From Streptomyces marianii (GTDB taxonomy: Bacteria > Actinomycetota > Actinomycetes > Streptomycetales > Streptomycetaceae), in NCBI RefSeq assembly GCF_005795905.1, contig NZ_VAWE01000001.1, forward strand, positions 7,257,501 to 7,321,500: 64,000 nt of DNA, read 5' to 3'. The translations under genes were made by a program, and so were the position numbers. Positions 56,333 through 64,000 of the stretch are shown here, piece after piece (the first letter of the stretch is position 1; the number at the start of each line of letters is the position of its first letter). The notes beneath the pieces are model-generated. The model worked only from the letters and a program-made list of their open reading frames with translations. It was not told the origin of the DNA and did no database searches.

Positions 56333-57238
56333 GTGAAGGTCGGCTGCATCGGGCTCGGGGACATCGCGCAGAAGGCCTATCTGCCGGTCCTCACCACCCT
56401 GCCGGGCGTCGAACTGCATCTGCAGACCCGGACGACGGCCACCCTCGACCGGGTCGCGGCGGCCCACCGCATCCCAGGCGGCCAGTGCCACACCACCCTG
56501 GGCTCCCTCCTCGCCGCCGGGCTCGACGCCGCCTTCGTCCACGCCCCGACCACCGTGCACCCCGGGATCGCGACCCGGCTGCTGGAGGCCGGAGTCCCCA
56601 CGTACGTCGACAAGCCCCTCGCGTACGAACTCGACGACTCGCAGCGGCTGGTGGAGCTCTCCGAACGGACCCGCACCAGTCTCGCGGTCGGCTTCAACCG
56701 GCGCTTCGCCCCCGGGTACGCCCAGTGCCTGGAGCACCCGCGCGATCTCATCCTCATGCGGAAGAACCGGGTCGGCCTCCCCGAGGACCCCCGCACCCTC
56801 GTGCTCGACGACTTCATCCACGTCGTCGACACCCTGCGCTTCCTGCTCCCCGGGCCGGTCGAGCACACCGGCGTACGGGCCCGGGTCCGCGACGGGCGCA
56901 TGCACCACGTGGTGCTGCAGCTGTCGGGGGACGGGTTCACCGCCGTCGGCATGATGAACCGGATGAGCGGCTCCGCCGAGGAGATCCTCGAGGTCTCCGG
57001 ACAGGACACCAAGCGTGAGGTACTCAACCTCGCGGAGGTCGTCGACCACAAGGGCCAGCCGTCGGTGCGGCGGCGCGGCGACTGGGTGCCGGTCGCCCGG
57101 CAGCGCGGTATCGAGCAGGTCGTGCTCACCTTCCTCGACGCCGTCCGCGCGGAGAAGTTCCTCAGCGCCCAGGACGCACTGGCGACCCATGAGCTGTGTG
57201 AGCGGGTGGTGCGGGAGGCACTGGAGCAGGCCTTCTGA
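56333..57238 (+). CDS. Gfo/Idh/MocA-family oxidoreductase
   Basis: 301 aa. Rossmann N terminus VKVGCIGLGDIAQKAYLPVL; VDKPLAYE is the EKP-type motif of the family; catalytic His region DDFIHVVDTLRFLLPG. Likely an NAD(P)-dependent sugar or cyclitol dehydrogenase. GTG 56333 with GAGGAGG 5 nt upstream. Its last 77 bp overlap the end of lnt on the opposite strand. Confidence 0.9.
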   Translation: MKVGCIGLGDIAQKAYLPVLTTLPGVELHLQTRTTATLDRVAAAHRIPGGQCHTTLGSLLAAGLDAAFVHAPTTVHPGIATRLLEAGVPTYVDKPLAYELDDSQRLVELSERTRTSLAVGFNRRFAPGYAQCLEHPRDLILMRKNRVGLPEDPRTLVLDDFIHVVDTLRFLLPGPVEHTGVRARVRDGRMHHVVLQLSGDGFTAVGMMNRMSGSAEEILEVSGQDTKREVLNLAEVVDHKGQPSVRRRGDWVPVARQRGIEQVVLTFLDAVRAEKFLSAQDALATHELCERVVREALEQAF

Positions 57239-58769
57239 GGGCGCGCAGCCCCTCGGCCGCGCAGAACGCCCCCAGCGCGGCCAGCGCGCCGTACACCGCC
57301 CAGTCCCCGAACCGGGCGTACGGCGTCGTGGCCCGGGCGAGCGGGATCTCGTAGACGGCCGCGGCGCTCTCGTCCGTACCGAGTCGGGGGCCCAGCCGCT
57401 CCCCCTCCGGCCCGTACACCGCGCTCACGCCCGTCAGGGTGGCGTGCACCATCGGCCGCCCCGTCTCCGCAGCCCTCAGCGCCGCCAGCGAGGCGTGCTG
57501 AGCGGGCGCCCAGCTGTCCTGGAACGTGGAGGTCGCGGACTGCGCCACGAGGAGTTCGGCGCCGCTCCTCGCGAGCCTTCTGCTCATGTCGGGGAACGCC
57601 GACTCGAAGCACACCAGCGGCCCCACCCGCAGCCCTGCCCGGCCCTCGTCGCCCGGCAGCACCATCACCACCTGCTCGCGGCCGCGCATCCGGTCCTCGC
57701 CCGCGGCCCTGCCCACCGACGTGGCCCAGCCGAGGATGGTGCGGAACGGCACGTACTCGCCGAACGGCACGAGCCGCATCTTGTCGTAGCGGTCGCCGGT
57801 CGGGCCGCCGGGACCCACCAGCACGCTGCTCTTGTAGATGCCCGGCCGGTCCGAGCGCCGGGCGTCGACGTTCACCAGCACCTCGGCGCCCACCTCGCGG
57901 GACAGCGCGGCGAGCCGCGCCGCGAGGTCGCGCCGCGCCGCCAGATCCGCGCCGACACTGCTCTCGCCCCACACCACGAGGTCCAGCCGCTGTCCCGCCA
58001 GCTGCCGGGTGAGCTCCTCACTGCGGGCGAATCGCCGCTCCGCCCCGCCCAGGCCGTTGAGGACCCCCGGCTGGACGACTGCCACACGGATCACCCCGCC
58101 CGGCCGGTCCGGTCGCGGTGCCCACAGCCATACCGCGCCCACCGCCAGCGCGCAGGCCGAGACGGCCGCGACCGCCGGGATCCGCGCGTGCGGAACGGCC
58201 ACCAGCACGGCCACCGCGCTGTTCACCGCCACCACGAGCAGCGTCACCAGCCAGACGCCGCCCACCGAGGCCAGTCGCAGCGCCGGCTGGACCTGCCACT
58301 GGCTCGCCCCCAGCAGTCCCCACGGCCCGCCCAGCCCCTCCCAGGACCTGACCAGTTCGATCGCCAGCCAGCCCGAGGGGACGACGACGACCGCCACCGC
58401 CGCCCGCCGGGGGGAGGGACGGCCGCCCAGTGCCGTCCGGACCAGAAGTCCCCACGGGGCCCACAGCAGCCCGAGCAGAGCCGCCAGGACCACGATGAAG
58501 ACATGCAGGTTCGGCATCAACCAGTGGTGCACGGCGATCATGAAGCCGGTGCCGCCGAGCCAGCCGTCCAGAGCGGCCCGGCGGGCCGTGGGAGCGGTAC
58601 GGACGAGCAGCAGCCACGGTACGAGCGCCACGTAGGCGAACCACCACAACCCGGGGTCGGGGAACGCGAGGGCGGGCAGCGCGCCCGCCGTCACCCCGGC
58701 CGCGCCGCGCCACCACGGCGACGACAGCAGCCGCGTCAGCTGCTCCCGCCGGCCCACCGGAATCCGCAT
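57162..58769 (-). CDS. lnt: Apolipoprotein N-acyltransferase
   Basis: 535 aa. N-terminal half with about eight membrane helices (PALAFPDPGLWWFAYVALVP), then a nitrilase-like domain with the triad Glu (LDLVVWGESSVG), Lys (YDKMRLVPFGEYVPF) and Cys (VGPLVCFESAFPDMSRR). It adds the third acyl chain to lipoproteins at the outer face of the membrane. ATG 58769 follows GGAGGCG. Its 3' end overlaps the Gfo/Idh gene by 77 bp. Confidence 0.93.
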   Translation of the reverse strand: MRIPVGRREQLTRLLSSPWWRGAAGVTAGALPALAFPDPGLWWFAYVALVPWLLLVRTAPTARRAALDGWLGGTGFMIAVHHWLMPNLHVFIVVLAALLGLLWAPWGLLVRTALGGRPSPRRAAVAVVVVPSGWLAIELVRSWEGLGGPWGLLGASQWQVQPALRLASVGGVWLVTLLVVAVNSAVAVLVAVPHARIPAVAAVSACALAVGAVWLWAPRPDRPGGVIRVAVVQPGVLNGLGGAERRFARSEELTRQLAGQRLDLVVWGESSVGADLAARRDLAARLAALSREVGAEVLVNVDARRSDRPGIYKSSVLVGPGGPTGDRYDKMRLVPFGEYVPFRTILGWATSVGRAAGEDRMRGREQVVMVLPGDEGRAGLRVGPLVCFESAFPDMSRRLARSGAELLVAQSATSTFQDSWAPAQHASLAALRAAETGRPMVHATLTGVSAVYGPEGERLGPRLGTDESAAAVYEIPLARATTPYARFGDWAVYGALAALGAFCAAEGLRALRRPAPVPPAPPAHTAHGSPVRPGR

Positions 58770-58842
58770 GCGGCGCCTCCACGAGAGCGATGTCTGTCTC
58801 CAGTGTGAGGGAGCGGCCCGCGGCCGGGACAGGCCACGTCGA

Positions 58843-59301
58843 TCATTCGGCCGCGCGGAGGAACGCGGCACGCCGCCACTTCTCGTGCACGGTGACCGAG
58901 CTCAGCCGCCAGCCGTCGTCCCCGCGTGCCAGCTCGAACGAGTAGCGGCCGCCGGCCACGAAGTCGTCGCCCGACTCCAGCCGCATCGGATTGACGTAGT
59001 CCGCCTGCACGTCCGCCCGGTCTCCCGGGCAGCCGTCCACGTCCCGCAGACGTACTCGCCGGTTCACGATCAGATGCTGGCGCACGGGGAACAGCCGCAT
59101 CTTCTTCGCGAGCCAGCCCGCCACCTCGGCCGCGGGTCCCTCGACGCCTCCGGCGCCGCGGTAGTCGGCACGCCCGTCGCGGGTGAACAGTGCCCGGTAG
59201 GCGGGCCAGTCGGCGTCGTCCACGGCCACCGCGTACCGGGTGACGACTTCGTCGATGGCCAGCCGGTCCATCACGGTCGCGAGATCCACGCGCTGCGTCA
59301 T
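58843..59301 (-). CDS. NTF2-like (SnoaL) family protein
   Basis: 152 aa: MDRLAIDEVVTRYAVAVDDA, DWPAYRALFTRDGRADYRG, DVQADYVNPMRLESGDDFVA, GGRYSFELARGDDGWRLSSV. This is the SnoaL-like polyketide cyclase/dehydratase fold. The longer upstream frame is rejected. Same strand as lnt (73 bp) and the K+ symporter gene (49 bp); a joint transcript is possible. Confidence 0.85.
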   Translation of the reverse strand: MTQRVDLATVMDRLAIDEVVTRYAVAVDDADWPAYRALFTRDGRADYRGAGGVEGPAAEVAGWLAKKMRLFPVRQHLIVNRRVRLRDVDGCPGDRADVQADYVNPMRLESGDDFVAGGRYSFELARGDDGWRLSSVTVHEKWRRAAFLRAAE

Positions 59302-59350
59302 CGGCCAAGTGTCGGGCAGCGGGGGCGTGGCGCCAAGAGGCCCGGCACGG

Positions 59351-61363
59351 TCAGGAGCGGGGAGGCGGGACCGGTTCGCCCCGGCGCACCGCGCCCGGGG
59401 CACGGGCGGCGGGATGGTCGGCGAGGGCGGCGGACTCCAGTCGCCAGGGGACGCTCGTCACCATCACACCGGGCGTGAACAGCAGCCGGCTCTTCAGCCA
59501 CAGTGCGGACTGGTTGTGCAGCACGTTCTCCCACCAGTGGCCCACGACGTACTCGGGGATGAACACCGCGACGACATCCCTCGGGCTCTCGCGCCGGATC
59601 GACCGCACGTACAGCAGTACCGGGCCGGTGATCTCCCGGTAGGGCGAGTCCAGGACCTTCAGCGGGACATCGATCCCGGCCTCCTCCCACTGCCGCTTCA
59701 GCTCCGCTGCGGACTCCCGGTCGACGGCAACGGTCAGCGCCTCCAGCCGGTCCGGACGGGTGGCCCGGGCGTACGCGAGCGCCCGCAGCGTGGCCTTGTG
59801 CAGCCGGGAGACCAGAACCACCGTCAGGACCCGGGAGGGTGGCGCGAGCTCCTTGCGAGGGTCGGTGACCGCCAGTTCGGCCGCCGTCGTGTCGTAGTGC
59901 CTGCGGATGCCCCGCATCGTCACCCACAGCACCGCGGCCGCGAGGACGGCCAGCCAGGCTCCCTCGGTGAACTTGGTCAGCAGCACGATCACCAGCACCA
60001 GTGCCGTGATGACCGCGCCGGTCCCGTTGACGACCCGGGACGTGCGGTGACGGCGGCGCAGCCGGGGATCCGTCTCCGTGCGCAGTTCACGGCCCCAGTG
60101 CAGGACCATGCCGGTCTGACAGAGCGTGAAGGAGGTGAACACACCGAGGATGTAGAGGTGGATGAGACTCGTGACGTTCGCGCGGTAGGCCCACAGCAGT
60201 ACGCCTGCCACGACCGCGAGCGCCAGGATGCCGTTGGAGAAGGCGAGCCGGTCACCCCGGTTGTGCAACTGGCGGGGCAGGTAGCGGTGCTGCGCGAGGA
60301 TCGAGGCGAGCAGCGGGAAGCCGTTGAAGGCGGTGTTGGCGGCGAGGATCAGGACGAGCGCGGTGGCGGCCTGGACGTAGAAGAAGCCGAAGCTGCCCTC
60401 CCCGCCGAACACGGCGGCGGCCAGTTGCGCGATGACGGTGCGCTGGGTGTAGTTCTCGCAGTCTGGCAGGCCCGTCAGCCGGCAGGGGTCGTCGGTGACG
60501 CGGACGTCGGCGACGATCGCGAGCGTGGTGACGCCGACGAACATCGTCACGGCGATGAGCCCCATCGCGGCCATGGTGGCGGCCGCGTTGCGCGACTTCG
60601 GCCTGCGGAACGCGGGCACGCCGTTCGAGATCGCCTCCACGCCGGTCAGCGCGGTGCAGCCGCTGGTGAAGGCCCGCAGGACCAGCATCACCAGGGCGAG
60701 ACCGACCAGGTTCGCCTCCGCCGGGACCGGCTCGATCCCGTACTGCGCGGTCGCCGCCACCGGAGGATCGCCGAGGAGGTAGCGGAGCAGTCCCGTCCCG
60801 CACATCAGGAGCACCCCGGCGACGAACAGATACGTCGGCGCGGCGAACGCCCGGCCCGACTCGCGCACTCCGCGCAGGTTGACCGCGGTCAGCAGCCCGA
60901 CGAAGACCAGTGCCATCGGCACGCGGTACCCGGCCAGCGCCGGCACCGCCGAGATGACGTTGTCGACACCGGAGGCCACGGACACGGCCACGGTCATCAC
61001 ATAGTCGACCAGCAGCGCCGCGGCGACCACGAGTCCGGCCGAGGACCCGAGGTTGGTCGAGGCGACCTCGTAGGACCCGCCGCCGCTCGGGTAGGCGTGC
61101 ACCACCTGGCGGTAGGACAGCACGACCACGGTCATCAGGAACACGACAGCGGCCGCGATCCACGGGGTGAAGTGCAGGTACGCCAGCCCGCCCAGAGTGA
61201 GGACCAGCAGGATCTCCTGCGTCGCGTAGGCCACCGAGGAGAGCGGGTCCGAGGCGAAGATCGGCAGCGCCAGCCGCTTGGGCAGCAGCGTCTCGCCGAG
61301 TTCCTCGCTCCGCAGCGCGCGGCCCAGGACCAGCCGCTTGAGGAACGCCGTCACGTTGGACAC
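59351..61363 (-). CDS. KimA-like APC-superfamily potassium/proton symporter
   Basis: 670 aa. N-terminal part matches KimA (formerly YdaO): LPIFASDPLSSVAYATQEIL, LSYRQVVHAYPSGGGSYEVA, AFTSGCTALTGVEAISNGVP, and LILAANTAFNGFPLLASILA. Twelve membrane helices are followed by a ~180-aa cytosolic domain (ALTVAVDRESAAELKRQWEE, YVVGHWWENVLHNQSALWLK). In Bacillus KimA imports K+ and is inhibited by c-di-AMP bound to that domain. Full-length match; direct evidence for c-di-AMP binding is not visible. Confidence 0.9.
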   Translation of the reverse strand: MSNVTAFLKRLVLGRALRSEELGETLLPKRLALPIFASDPLSSVAYATQEILLVLTLGGLAYLHFTPWIAAAVVFLMTVVVLSYRQVVHAYPSGGGSYEVASTNLGSSAGLVVAAALLVDYVMTVAVSVASGVDNVISAVPALAGYRVPMALVFVGLLTAVNLRGVRESGRAFAAPTYLFVAGVLLMCGTGLLRYLLGDPPVAATAQYGIEPVPAEANLVGLALVMLVLRAFTSGCTALTGVEAISNGVPAFRRPKSRNAAATMAAMGLIAVTMFVGVTTLAIVADVRVTDDPCRLTGLPDCENYTQRTVIAQLAAAVFGGEGSFGFFYVQAATALVLILAANTAFNGFPLLASILAQHRYLPRQLHNRGDRLAFSNGILALAVVAGVLLWAYRANVTSLIHLYILGVFTSFTLCQTGMVLHWGRELRTETDPRLRRRHRTSRVVNGTGAVITALVLVIVLLTKFTEGAWLAVLAAAVLWVTMRGIRRHYDTTAAELAVTDPRKELAPPSRVLTVVLVSRLHKATLRALAYARATRPDRLEALTVAVDRESAAELKRQWEEAGIDVPLKVLDSPYREITGPVLLYVRSIRRESPRDVVAVFIPEYVVGHWWENVLHNQSALWLKSRLLFTPGVMVTSVPWRLESAALADHPAARAPGAVRRGEPVPPPRS

Positions 61364-61394
61364 GGCGCGAGGTTATGCGCGGGACCCGCCACGG

Positions 61395-61430
61395 CCCCGC
61401 CCCGCCGCGCCGTGGCGCGGCGGGGCGGGG
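61395..61430. other. Strong hairpin in the upstream region of the K+ symporter gene
   Basis: A perfect 16-bp stem CCCCGCCCCGCCGCGC / GCGCGGCGGGGCGGGG with a 4-nt loop, 32 bp before the start codon. It may be a terminator of something upstream or a leader structure. It does not resemble a c-di-AMP riboswitch. Confidence 0.5.
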
Positions 61431-61790
61431 GTGTCATGAGCCCGCCCGAGGGAGCGGCGGGGGCGCGCGAGGTGCGCCGCCGGACGCCGTCGCCGTCCCC
61501 GGAGGACCGCCGGGTGTCAGCCCGCGGACTCGCCCGCGTGGGGGCTCAGTACGTCGGTGCCGACCAGGATGAAGATCGGGCAACAGCGGTGTGCTCCACT
61601 GCCCCCCTGATCACCTCCGTCCAGGACTCGAGCGCTTTCCGAGCCCGGGCCTCACGGAACTCCAGCAACGCGATCAACGACGGCACCGCACACCTACAGG
61701 GCACAGCCAACCCACGGGCAGGGACACGGGTCATCTTCGGGCAACTCGTGAGACCAACCGCCAAGACCACCTGCCTCGCAGCGTGACGAC
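61431..61790. other. Stretch without a clear gene
   Basis: 360 bp between the PhzF stop and the K+ symporter leader. A minus frame reading SLIALLEFREARARKALESW at 61620-61680 looks like part of a decayed coding region but has no recognised family. No complete gene is supported. Confidence 0.35.
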
Positions 61791-62654
61791 TCACAAAATG
61801 TGCGCCAGAACCCCACGTACACAGGTGATGGAACGGCCACCGACCCACACCTCTGCATCCTGGGCCTCGATGGTGACCATGCCCTGCCGACCAAGACGGC
61901 CGCCCTGCCCGGCGCGGTAACGGCGGGGGGCGGCGCCGGTGCGGATGAGCCACTGGGCGATACCGGCGTGCAGACTTCCGGTCACCGGATCCTCCGGTAC
62001 GCCCGCGGGCATGGCGAAGGCTCGGACCTCGAACGCGACGGGTGAGCCCTCGGGGTAGGCCCCGACCACGCCGAGCATCAGGTCGCCCATCCGACGGTCG
62101 TCCGGATCCAGTGCCAGGACTTCCCCGGCTGTGGCCAGTTGCACGGCAGCCCAGCCCGGCCCGTTGTCCACCCACTGATGGGCGACGATCCGCTCCCGGC
62201 TGATCGCGAGCCCCCGTGCGATCCGGTCGAGATGCGTGGAGTCCAGTGGACCGTCGCGCTTGAGGTCCGGCGCACGGAAACTCAGGCCGGTGCCGGACCG
62301 CCGAACCTCGATCAGCCCGAGCGGACACTCCTGGACGAGCTTCCCCGGCGACCTCGGGACACCGCCCGCCTCCAGCCACGCGTGGGCGGAGCCGAGCGTC
62401 GGGTGGCCGGCGAACGGAATCTCGCCGCCCGGGGTGAAGATGCGCAGCCCGTAGTCGGCCTCACCGGAGGAGGGCGGTACCACGAAGGTCGTCTCGGAGA
62501 GATTGGTCCAGTTCGCGAGCCGGGCCATGTCTTCGTCGCTGATCCCCTCACCGTCGAGGACAACCGCGACGGGATTACCGAGAAGGGGCCCGTCGGCGAA
62601 CACGTCGACCTGGGAGAATGCCCGGGTGCGGGGACTGGCCGGGGCCGAGGTCAC
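61791..62654 (-). CDS. PhzF-family isomerase-like protein (third)
   Basis: 287 aa: FSQVDVFADGPLLGNPVAVV, WTNLSETTFVVPPSS with the acid/base glutamate, LRIFTPGGEIPFAGHPTLGS, and AGVPEDPVTGSLHAGIAQWL. GTG 62654 overlaps the stop of the DUF1330 gene by 4 bp, so it is the third gene of a coupled operon with the OCD-like gene first. Its substrate is unknown. Confidence 0.9.
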   Translation of the reverse strand: MTSAPASPRTRAFSQVDVFADGPLLGNPVAVVLDGEGISDEDMARLANWTNLSETTFVVPPSSGEADYGLRIFTPGGEIPFAGHPTLGSAHAWLEAGGVPRSPGKLVQECPLGLIEVRRSGTGLSFRAPDLKRDGPLDSTHLDRIARGLAISRERIVAHQWVDNGPGWAAVQLATAGEVLALDPDDRRMGDLMLGVVGAYPEGSPVAFEVRAFAMPAGVPEDPVTGSLHAGIAQWLIRTGAAPRRYRAGQGGRLGRQGMVTIEAQDAEVWVGGRSITCVRGVLAHIL

Positions 62655-62938
62655 CGGCCCTCCACCAGGATCAGGTCCATATGGGTGCCATCACGCAGCG
62701 GGACGATGTCCCGGTACTCGGGAGACGTGTACCACTGCCGGGCCTGGTCGGCCGTCGGGAACACCATGACCGACAGGTGTGTGGGCCGCCAGTCGCCTTC
62801 CAGCACCTCGAACTCACCGCCTCGGATCATGAACTCGCCGCCGTACAGTTCCAGCGTCCGGAGCACCTTCGCCCGGTATTCCGCCATGCGTTCCTCGTCG
62901 CCGATGACTCCGACGTTGCCGATCAGCAATGCGGTCAT
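62651..62938 (-). CDS. DUF1330 family protein
   Basis: 95 aa: MAEYRAKVLRTLELYGGEFM, RGGEFEVLEGDWRPTHLSVM, FPTADQARQWYTSPEYRDIV. DUF1330 is a small dimeric alpha/beta-barrel fold; function unknown, sometimes in amino-acid or antibiotic operons. It lies 26 bp after the OCD-like gene and overlaps the PhzF start. Confidence 0.9.
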   Translation of the reverse strand: MTALLIGNVGVIGDEERMAEYRAKVLRTLELYGGEFMIRGGEFEVLEGDWRPTHLSVMVFPTADQARQWYTSPEYRDIVPLRDGTHMDLILVEGR

Positions 62939-62964
62939 ACGCTCACTCCGTCGTCTCCAAGGGG

Positions 62965-63954
62965 CTAGCAGGTGAAGTCGGTGACGGTACCGATGCCGAG
63001 GCGCCGGGCAGCCCGTACGACGGCGAAGCCGGACGCGACGTCCTGGGCGGCCATCCCCAGCGACTTGTAGAGCGTGCGCTCGGCCGGATCCGTACGGCCG
63101 GGGTGCTTGCCGAGCAGCACCTCGCCGATCTCGGGCAGTGGCCGGTCGGCCGGTACCAGGCCCGCCTCGACCGGGGCGGCAAGTTCCGAGGACTCGCGCA
63201 GAGCACCTTCCCTGCTGTCCACGAACACCGTGCAGGACGCCACCGCCGCCGCGTCGAGTTCGCGCTTGCCGGGCACCGAGGAACCGACCGCGTTGACATG
63301 GGTTCCCTCGGCCAGGTGCCCGGCGCTGACCACGGGCTCCGCCGTGTCCACCGTCGTGCACACCAGGTCCGCGCCGTGCAGCGCCTCGGCAGGGGATCCC
63401 CTCAGCTCCACGTCGATGCCGGCCTCCGTACGCGCCCATGCGACGAACTCCTCGGCGCGCGTCGCGCCCCGGTTCCACAGCCGTACCCGGCGCAGCTCCC
63501 TGACCTCACGGAGCGCGAGAAGGTGACTGCGGGCTTGGGTGCCGGCACCGATCAGAGCCAGGTCACCGGCATCGGGCAGGGCCAGCGCGTCGGTTGCGAC
63601 GGCGGACGCGGCAGCCGTACGCAGCGCGGTCACCGCCGCCCCCTCCAGCATGGCCAGCGGCTGACCGGTCTCGGGGTCGAACACCACCACCACACCCACG
63701 TGCGTCGGCAGTCCGCGCGCCGCGTTGCCAGGAGCGTGCAGCACGGCCTTCAGCCCGTATCCGGAGTCGGACTCGCCGATGACATGACAGGGCATGGCGG
63801 CGAACAGTGACGTGTCACGTCCGGACGACAGGACCGTGCGCACGGGCTGGACGACTTCGCCCCCGCTGTAGCGGCGCATCACGTCGGCCACCACCCGGTA
63901 CGCCTCAGCCACCGGTAACGCCTCTCGTACCTGGTCTCCACTCAGCAGCAACAT
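62965..63954 (-). CDS. Ornithine cyclodeaminase/mu-crystallin family protein
   Basis: 329 aa. MLLLSGDQVREALPVAEAYR at the N terminus, substrate segment around GLPTHVGVVVVFDPETGQPL, NAD site DLALIGAGTQARSHLLALRE, and VNAVGSSVPGKRELDAAAVA. Members include ornithine cyclodeaminase, alanine dehydrogenase of the archaeal type, and SbnB-like enzymes for diaminopropionate. ATG follows AGGAGGCG at the window edge. First gene of an operon with DUF1330 and PhzF; more genes may lie beyond 64 kb. Confidence 0.92.
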   Translation of the reverse strand: MLLLSGDQVREALPVAEAYRVVADVMRRYSGGEVVQPVRTVLSSGRDTSLFAAMPCHVIGESDSGYGLKAVLHAPGNAARGLPTHVGVVVVFDPETGQPLAMLEGAAVTALRTAAASAVATDALALPDAGDLALIGAGTQARSHLLALREVRELRRVRLWNRGATRAEEFVAWARTEAGIDVELRGSPAEALHGADLVCTTVDTAEPVVSAGHLAEGTHVNAVGSSVPGKRELDAAAVASCTVFVDSREGALRESSELAAPVEAGLVPADRPLPEIGEVLLGKHPGRTDPAERTLYKSLGMAAQDVASGFAVVRAARRLGIGTVTDFTC

Positions 63955-64000
63955 GGAGTCGCCTCCTGGCTCGTCTCGTGCGTCATGGCGCTCATGCCGT

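Noticed and set aside
61364..61560. c-di-AMP (ydaO) riboswitch before the K+ symporter
   Set aside because: The leader has a GC hairpin but none of the conserved ydaO motifs.
59240..61786. 848-codon frame opposite the K+ symporter gene
   Set aside because: Composition is Arg/Gly/His-rich with no family; the minus strand encodes a full KimA-like protein.

Overview
The window is high-GC actinobacterial chromosome, almost certainly Streptomyces or a close relative. It opens inside a 23S rRNA gene followed by 5S rRNA. It then carries the conserved actinobacterial block pgsA-like / manB / DUF881-sbp-DUF881 / FHA (GarA-like) / MerR (FtsR-like) / DUF151 / MerR / dinB / PRC-barrel / glycine riboswitch-gcvP. 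GTG starts and 4-bp stop/start overlaps are common, and several genes look leaderless.

Region by region. 1-1735: end of an rRNA operon with a terminator. 1.8-15.9 kb: the conserved core block on the + strand (phospholipid and nucleotide-sugar functions, division-associated small membrane proteins, regulators, translesion polymerase, glycine cleavage). 15.9-20.9 kb: ordinary chromosomal genes (DUF5999, a hypothetical, a GCS2-type glutamate-cysteine ligase, a CPBP membrane protease, a PhzF-like protein) separated by strong hairpin terminators. 20,954-27,669: a complete Tn7-like transposon with 45-bp inverted ends, a 5-bp target duplication (CGGTG), tnsA-tnsB-tnsC-tniQ, and one cargo gene: an Imm10-type immunity gene split by an IS5-family insertion. 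27.7-38.4 kb: PadR, SRPBCC, a decayed Clp-N gene, three EamA exporters, two PPOX-type flavoproteins, a MocR-type and a LysR-type regulator, a divergent isochorismatase-fold protein and a Rieske lipoprotein. 38.5-47.0 kb: an accessory island bounded by two ~90% identical copies of the 5' end of a HipA-like kinase gene. It holds IS remnants, an intact ISL3 element inside a broken phoD-like gene, a PLP-dependent decarboxylase, a LysR/PhzF divergent pair and a secreted protein. 47-53.6 kb: HipA-like kinase/DUF3037, two SDR enzymes, an oligopeptide-type binding lipoprotein, uracil-DNA glycosylase, a small hypothetical and a DinB-fold protein. 53.7-56.2 kb: small membrane proteins and the wreck of an RHS/YD-repeat gene. 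56.3-61.4 kb: Gfo/Idh oxidoreductase, apolipoprotein N-acyltransferase, NTF2-like protein and a KimA-like K+ symporter. 61.8-64 kb: an operon of ornithine cyclodeaminase-like, DUF1330 and a third PhzF protein.

The most notable content is the Tn7-like element: its ends, target duplication, TniQ with five zinc-knuckle modules and interrupted immunity-gene cargo can all be read directly from the sequence. No CRISPR array, tRNA gene or replication origin was seen.
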